Position numbers and translations under genes: made by a program | From: an uncultured Paracoccaceae bacterium | GTDB lineage: Bacteria; Pseudomonadota; Alphaproteobacteria; Rhodobacterales; Rhodobacteraceae | DNA length: 64,000 nt | Assembly (NCBI GenBank): GCA_947495795.1 | Contig: CANMAI010000009.1 | Span: 209,944 to 273,943 of the forward strand | Direction: 5' to 3' | In this document: positions 62,531 through 64,000 of the stretch, piece by piece | Layout of the letters: each line of letters opens with the position of its first letter | Position numbering within the stretch: position 1 is the first letter of the stretch | The notes under the pieces: generated by a model | What the model saw: the letters and a program-made list of their open reading frames with translations, nothing else | What the model was told of the DNA's origin: nothing | The model's database searches: none

Positions 62531-63931
62531 TTAGCGACCGAAGGGGATCTCTACTGCTACGCGCAGGGAATGGCCGTTTGCCTCATCATCAATGCTCTGG
62601 CGGCGGTGGCTGTACTGGGCGGAGAGTGTTGCGCGCTCCGACAGCTCGTACTCGGTGCCGACAGAGAGCCGCAGCTGAGAGCGATCTGTTTCATTCGTGT
62701 CGAGGTTCTCGCTTTGGGCGGCGGCGGCTTCCATGCGAAAGTTGAGCCGCTCGGTCAGATCGCGTGAATATGCAACACCTGCAGCGGTGACCAGGAGATC
62801 ATCCCCTGTTCGGGAAACCTGGAGGTTGCGGCTTGCGCCGAAGTTGAGGGTGCCGCGGCCAATTTCACGATTGGCTTCGAGCGTGATTGTGGTGATCGTC
62901 TCGCCGCCTTCTGTGGTTTCCAAAGCGAATATGGCGGAGGCATCGCCGCGCTGCCACTCGCGACTGATATCGAGTGTGCCGGTAAAGAGCGGATCACGAT
63001 TGTCCGGGAAGAGGATTGTGACACCACCGCCGATGCTGGTGCGGCGGAGAGACAGGCGGAAGCCGCCATCTATAGTGGGACCTTCCAGCCGTTCGCGCGT
63101 GATCAGCGTTTCCCGCTCGTCAAACCGGTAGCCGATGCCTGAGGAGAGTAAGAGGAGTTCGCTGATGCTGTATTCAAGGCCAGCACGGATATCGGCTGTC
63201 TGTCGACTATCCTCATCGGTTGTGTCAATCTCGCTGAGCGCGCCATTTGCGCTGATATCGCCCGTGAGAACAGGGTTGATGCGGAACGTTACGCCAGCCG
63301 AAGCAGAAACCTCACGGCTGTCGTTCAGATCCGTCCCTGCACCTGTATAGGTCGTCTCTCGTCCACCAAAGCTGAGCCGGGTTTGCACAGGCCCGTTATC
63401 ACCGAAATTGAGTGCGAAGTTGCCGTTGATATCACGTCTGCGGCCCGTGCCATCTTCCGGAGTGAGATCTCCGGGGGGCGTGAAGCCGCCTCCCGGGCCA
63501 AACGCGCCTTCGGCTCCGCGGCGCGCGCGCAGCGAGGTTTCGCGGAAGGAGACATCGGTTTCGAGCCTGCTGGACGCCGTGTTGCGGCTATATTCGAGCG
63601 CTAGGCTTGGGACTGTCGCCACAAAATCGACCGCATCGCCGTCGCGGCTTATGCCACGCAACTCCACATCCGAGAACAGTGCGAAGCGTTGGCTGCGGGT
63701 TTCGGTGATATAGGCGAGGCCGAGTGTTGTGGTGGAGAAGTAAGAAACATCCTCACCACCGGGTGTGAGCCCGAAGTTTGTGTCTGCTTCAAAAGCCTGG
63801 GTGACTGTGCCGATCAGGCGTTGCCCACCCTCGCGCGTGGGCTCTGGCCGGGTCTGAGCGAGGGTTGTTGTGGCAAGTGTGGCGATACTCAACACTGCCA
63901 CTATCTGGGTTTGAACGGACATACGGTTCAT
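62531..63931 (-). CDS. Outer-membrane beta-barrel protein of the polysaccharide locus
   Basis: A 466-residue exported protein with a signal peptide (residues 1-25, ending LATTTLA). The rest is a run of alternating polar/hydrophobic beta strands separated by turns rich in Asp, Gly, Arg and Thr, and it ends in SLRVAVEIPFGR, a typical barrel closure although the last residue is not aromatic. This fits a large outer-membrane beta-barrel of about 20 or more strands. Such proteins accompany export machineries in alphaproteobacterial exopolysaccharide loci; the exact role is not known. The ATG at 63931 overlaps the stop of the upstream export gene as ATGA; an ATG at 63922 is an alternative. Confidence 0.75.
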   Translation of the reverse strand: MNRMSVQTQIVAVLSIATLATTTLAQTRPEPTREGGQRLIGTVTQAFEADTNFGLTPGGEDVSYFSTTTLGLAYITETRSQRFALFSDVELRGISRDGDAVDFVATVPSLALEYSRNTASSRLETDVSFRETSLRARRGAEGAFGPGGGFTPPGDLTPEDGTGRRRDINGNFALNFGDNGPVQTRLSFGGRETTYTGAGTDLNDSREVSASAGVTFRINPVLTGDISANGALSEIDTTDEDSRQTADIRAGLEYSISELLLLSSGIGYRFDERETLITRERLEGPTIDGGFRLSLRRTSIGGGVTILFPDNRDPLFTGTLDISREWQRGDASAIFALETTEGGETITTITLEANREIGRGTLNFGASRNLQVSRTGDDLLVTAAGVAYSRDLTERLNFRMEAAAAQSENLDTNETDRSQLRLSVGTEYELSERATLSAQYSHRRQSIDDEANGHSLRVAVEIPFGR

Positions 63932-64000
63932 TCAAAGAGCCCGCGTTCTGGGATGAGTATAACGTCGCCATCCTTGAGGGGAGCGAGGCCCTGGATTGAA
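63928..64000 (-). CDS. Polysaccharide export protein (Wza-like), 3' end only
   Basis: Only the last 23 full codons are in the window, reading SIQGLAPLKDGDVILIPERG then LFE and stop. The L-x-DGD-x-I-x-(I/V)-P ending is the close of an SLBB-type domain in polysaccharide biosynthesis/export proteins of the Wza family. Its stop overlaps the beta-barrel start codon (ATGA), so the two genes are co-translated. The identification rests on a short stretch plus context. Confidence 0.6.
   Translation of the reverse strand, partial: SIQGLAPLKDGDVILIPERGLFE

Noticed and set aside
1..64000. tRNA, rRNA, CRISPR, transposase, integrase or toxin-antitoxin genes
   Set aside because: Gaps were read for tRNA T-loops, regularly spaced repeats and mobile-element signatures; none was convincing.

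Overview
The window is GC-rich, gene-dense alphaproteobacterial chromosome, most likely Rhodobacterales (Roseobacter/Rhodobacter group). The reasons are a dcw (division and cell wall) cluster with DUF2484 genes between murC and murB, DUF2927 and DUF3592 genes inside it, an UpsM-like leader RNA in front of mraZ, a CobT-type cobaltochelatase subunit, and a full-length TTAA-N7-TTAA CtrA box. No rRNA, tRNA, CRISPR array, insertion sequence or phage gene was seen.

1-3000 (minus strand): the 5' part of a membrane histidine kinase, a divergent MurA-family enzyme and a GNAT acetyltransferase.

2937-3565: a 629-bp control region. It holds a perfect DnaA box, three TGGGN boxes with 10-bp period (the known MraZ operator pattern), a second 10-bp-period array on the other strand, a sigma70-like promoter, and a predicted ~205-nt RNA that ends in a strong intrinsic terminator before mraZ. 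This matches the layout of the Rhodobacter sRNA UpsM.

3566-30170: the dcw cluster. Order: mraZ, rsmH, ftsL, ftsI, murE, murF, mraY, [DUF3592 on minus, DUF2927], murD, [methyltransferase, two tandem paralogous lipoproteins], ftsW, murG, murC, [two tandem DUF2484 membrane proteins], murB, ddl, ftsQ, ftsA, ftsZ, then lpxC, bamD and recN. Most core genes overlap by a few bases. Together they make lipid II, build and drive the divisome, start lipid A synthesis and assemble outer-membrane proteins. The bracketed genes are accessory insertions of mostly unknown function.

30170-44281: mixed metabolic genes. They include an L,D-transpeptidase, a D-lactate-type flavin dehydrogenase, a thioesterase, a ClC channel, a cytochrome b561, a divergent TetR/RidA pair with three matching operators, DUF427, aminopeptidase P, a 2-oxoglutarate oxygenase, an EamA transporter and cobT.

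44479-64000: surface polysaccharide genes, split by a carboxylate uptake module. A stand-alone BY-kinase-like ATPase comes first. Then comes a LysR regulator divergent from TctC-TctB-TctA and a CoA-transferase, which suggests uptake of an organic acid and its activation to a CoA thioester. The polysaccharide locus follows: a flippase, a WecG/TagA-type transferase, a Gfo/Idh oxidoreductase and a separate epimerase, three further glycosyltransferases, a fused Gfo/Idh-epimerase, a bifunctional mannose-1-P guanylyltransferase/isomerase, a beta-barrel outer-membrane protein and the 3' end of a Wza-like export protein. No polymerase or chain-length regulator is visible, so the locus probably continues past 64000.
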